Shown here piece after piece: positions 32,680 to 33,878 of a stretch of 33,878 bases of DNA. Made by a program: the position numbers and the translations under genes. Source of the DNA: Pseudomonadota bacterium. Its GTDB lineage: Bacteria > Pseudomonadota > Alphaproteobacteria > Rhizobiales > Devosiaceae. Each line of letters begins with the position of its first letter. Positions within the stretch are counted from its first letter, which is position 1. The notes under the pieces were generated by a model that ran no database searches, was not told the origin of the DNA, and saw only the letters and a program-made list of their open reading frames with translations. The stretch is taken from the NCBI GenBank assembly GCA_023436745.1, contig JAEZHZ010000042.1:1-33878 (forward strand), in the 5' to 3' direction.

Positions 32680-33717
32680 ATGCCCGACCGCACTCCGCAC
32701 ATCCTCTACATCGATGATGATCCGGGCCTTTGCCGACTGGTGCAGAAGGCGCTGGAGCGGCGTGGCTATATCGTAGAGTGCGTCCACACCGGTGAAGAGG
32801 GTCTGGCGCGGTTGCGCCAGGGCGGAATCGACGTTGTCGGCCTGGACCACTACCTGCCTACCGGCACCGGCATCGACGTGCTCGCGGCCATGGCCGACCT
32901 CGATGACCATCCGGCCGTAGTCTATGTCACCGGCACCGCCGAAACCGCAGTGGCAGTTGCCGCGCTCAAGGCTGGCGCCAGCGATTATGTGCTGAAGACG
33001 GTCGATAGTGACTTTCTCGAACTGCTCTCGAGTTCCATCGGCCACGCCGTCGATCTGCTGCGTCTCAATCGCGGCAAGGCGCGGGCCGAGCAGGAGATGC
33101 GGGAGGCACGCGAGCGGGCCGAAATGCTCCTCGGCGAGGTCAACCACCGCGTTGCCAACAGCCTGGCGATGGTGGCGGCGCTCGTGGGTTTGCAGGCCAA
33201 TGCAATCGACAACGAGGAAGCGCGGAACGCACTGGCCGAGACCCAGGCGCGAATCCAGGCGATCGCAGGCGTCCATCGCCACCTCTACACCACCGACGAT
33301 GCCCGCTCCGTCCAGTTGGGTGACTACCTGCAGAGCCTTGCTGCGGAACTCGAAACCACCATGCAGGCCGCCGGGGCACTGGCCCGCATTGCCATCGACG
33401 CACAGAACGTCGCCATTCCCACGGAAAAGGCCGCTTCGGTGGGCGTCGTCGTCACCGAACTGGTGACCAATGCCATCAAGTACGCCTACCCTGCCGGCAC
33501 CGGCGGGGAGGTGCGCATCGTGCTGCGCTCGATCGATGCGGCCCTGATTGATCTCCGCGTCGAAGATGACGGCATCGGCTGGGATGGAACCGGAAAGCCC
33601 CAGGGTACAGGCCTCGGCAGCCGTATCGTCAAGGCTATGGCCCATAGCCTTGGCGCTTCGGTTGCCTACACCAATCACCGTCCAGGCACACAGGTTACGC
33701 TGCAGTTCTCGGTGTAG
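32680..33717 (+). CDS. receiver-HisKA_2 histidine kinase, PakF-like
   Basis: Soluble 345-residue kinase: an N-terminal receiver (acidic D12-D14, phosphorylation site D56 in VGLDHYLP, T84, K106), a coiled linker (about 125-150), a HisKA_2 domain with H156 in EVNHRVANSLAMVAALV, and an ATPase domain with N264 (VTNAIKYAYP), DDGIG (296-300) and GTGLGSRIV (309-317). HisKA_2/HWE kinases feed the PhyR-NepR-EcfG general stress response in alphaproteobacteria; the receiver-first layout next to a CHASE3 kinase matches PakF. The ATG is two bases after the regulator stop, with CGGAG upstream. A weak hairpin, GGTGT/ACACC, covers its stop codon. Confidence 0.87.
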   Translation: MPDRTPHILYIDDDPGLCRLVQKALERRGYIVECVHTGEEGLARLRQGGIDVVGLDHYLPTGTGIDVLAAMADLDDHPAVVYVTGTAETAVAVAALKAGASDYVLKTVDSDFLELLSSSIGHAVDLLRLNRGKARAEQEMREARERAEMLLGEVNHRVANSLAMVAALVGLQANAIDNEEARNALAETQARIQAIAGVHRHLYTTDDARSVQLGDYLQSLAAELETTMQAAGALARIAIDAQNVAIPTEKAASVGVVVTELVTNAIKYAYPAGTGGEVRIVLRSIDAALIDLRVEDDGIGWDGTGKPQGTGLGSRIVKAMAHSLGASVAYTNHRPGTQVTLQFSV

Positions 33718-33729
33718 GCACACCCTTTC

Positions 33730-33878
33730 TCAGGGCAACTCCCCTGCCCGCATCAGATCCCGCCAGGGGCGAACGCCGATGGGTATGATTCCCTGCTCGG
33801 CGAGCATTTTACCTGCCCGGCCGCTGCGAAACATCTCGTACTCGCCGATACGGCACCTCGATTCGCCGTCGATCACGC
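33730..33878 (-). CDS. 3' end of an unidentified gene, cut by the window edge
   Basis: The last 48 codons of a minus-strand reading frame, stop TGA at 33730-33732, running off the right edge. The visible C-terminus includes GEYEMFRSGRAGKMLAEQGI and ends in PWRDLMRAGELP. Codon third positions are GC-rich like the neighbours, and the frame has no stop, which supports coding. I do not recognise the family. It is convergent with the receiver-kinase gene with 12 bases between the stops. Confidence 0.5.
   Translation of the reverse strand, partial: VIDGESRCRIGEYEMFRSGRAGKMLAEQGIIPIGVRPWRDLMRAGELP

Noticed and set aside
33711..33724. Hairpin GGTGT/ACACC at the stop of the receiver-kinase gene
   Set aside because: Five-bp stem followed only by CTTTCT; too weak to call a terminator.

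Overview
The window is about 33.9 kb of GC-rich, gene-dense chromosome. It most likely comes from an alphaproteobacterium, and I would guess Sphingomonadales. Four things point there: the order ligA-recN-bamD-lpxC-ftsZ joined to a long division/cell-wall (dcw) cluster, an FtsZ with a long linker and an alphaproteobacterial-type C-terminal peptide, a Gram-negative envelope gene set (lpxC, bamD, a MurE with the diaminopimelate-type DNPR motif), and a CHASE3-kinase/receiver-kinase pair like those known from Sphingomonas stress signalling. No taxonomic search was possible. No rRNA, tRNA, insertion sequence, prophage or CRISPR array was seen. There is no gap above 300 bases without a gene; the largest is 30555-30743 (189 bp).

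Left part (1-11.1 kb): a UvrD/PcrA helicase, a YbjQ-family protein, a small ABM-type monooxygenase on the minus strand, prmA (ribosomal protein L11 methyltransferase), two neighbouring paralogous microproteins of 43 and 44 residues on the minus strand, an aminopeptidase P, a secreted small protein, then ligA and recN on the minus strand. A pair of ATTCCC...GGGAAT hairpin repeats lies between recN and ligA.

Middle (11.1-30.6 kb): everything is on the minus strand, so transcription runs from high to low coordinates: rsmH-ftsL-ftsI-murE-murF-mraY-ftsW-murG-murC-murB-ddl-ftsQ-ftsA-(DUF4126 gene)-ftsZ-lpxC-bamD-recN-ligA. Genes rsmH/ftsL/ftsI and ftsW/murG/murC/murB are joined by stop-start overlaps. 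Together they make the peptidoglycan precursor (MurB-G, Ddl, MraY), flip or polymerise and crosslink it at the septum (FtsW, FtsI) and build the divisome (FtsL, FtsQ, FtsA, FtsZ). Three things are unusual for this cluster: murD is absent from its usual place between mraY and ftsW, mraZ is absent upstream of rsmH, and a DUF4126 membrane-protein gene sits between ftsA and ftsZ. Strong terminator-like hairpins follow ftsZ, lpxC and bamD, so these are probably separate transcription units.

Right part (30.7-33.9 kb): divergent from rsmH is a tight three-gene signalling operon: a CHASE3 transmembrane histidine kinase, an Rcp1-type single-domain response regulator, and a receiver-HisKA_2 kinase. It resembles the KipF-PakF two-tier input of the alphaproteobacterial general stress response, with an extra receiver between the two kinases. 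The 3' end of an unidentified minus-strand gene closes the window.
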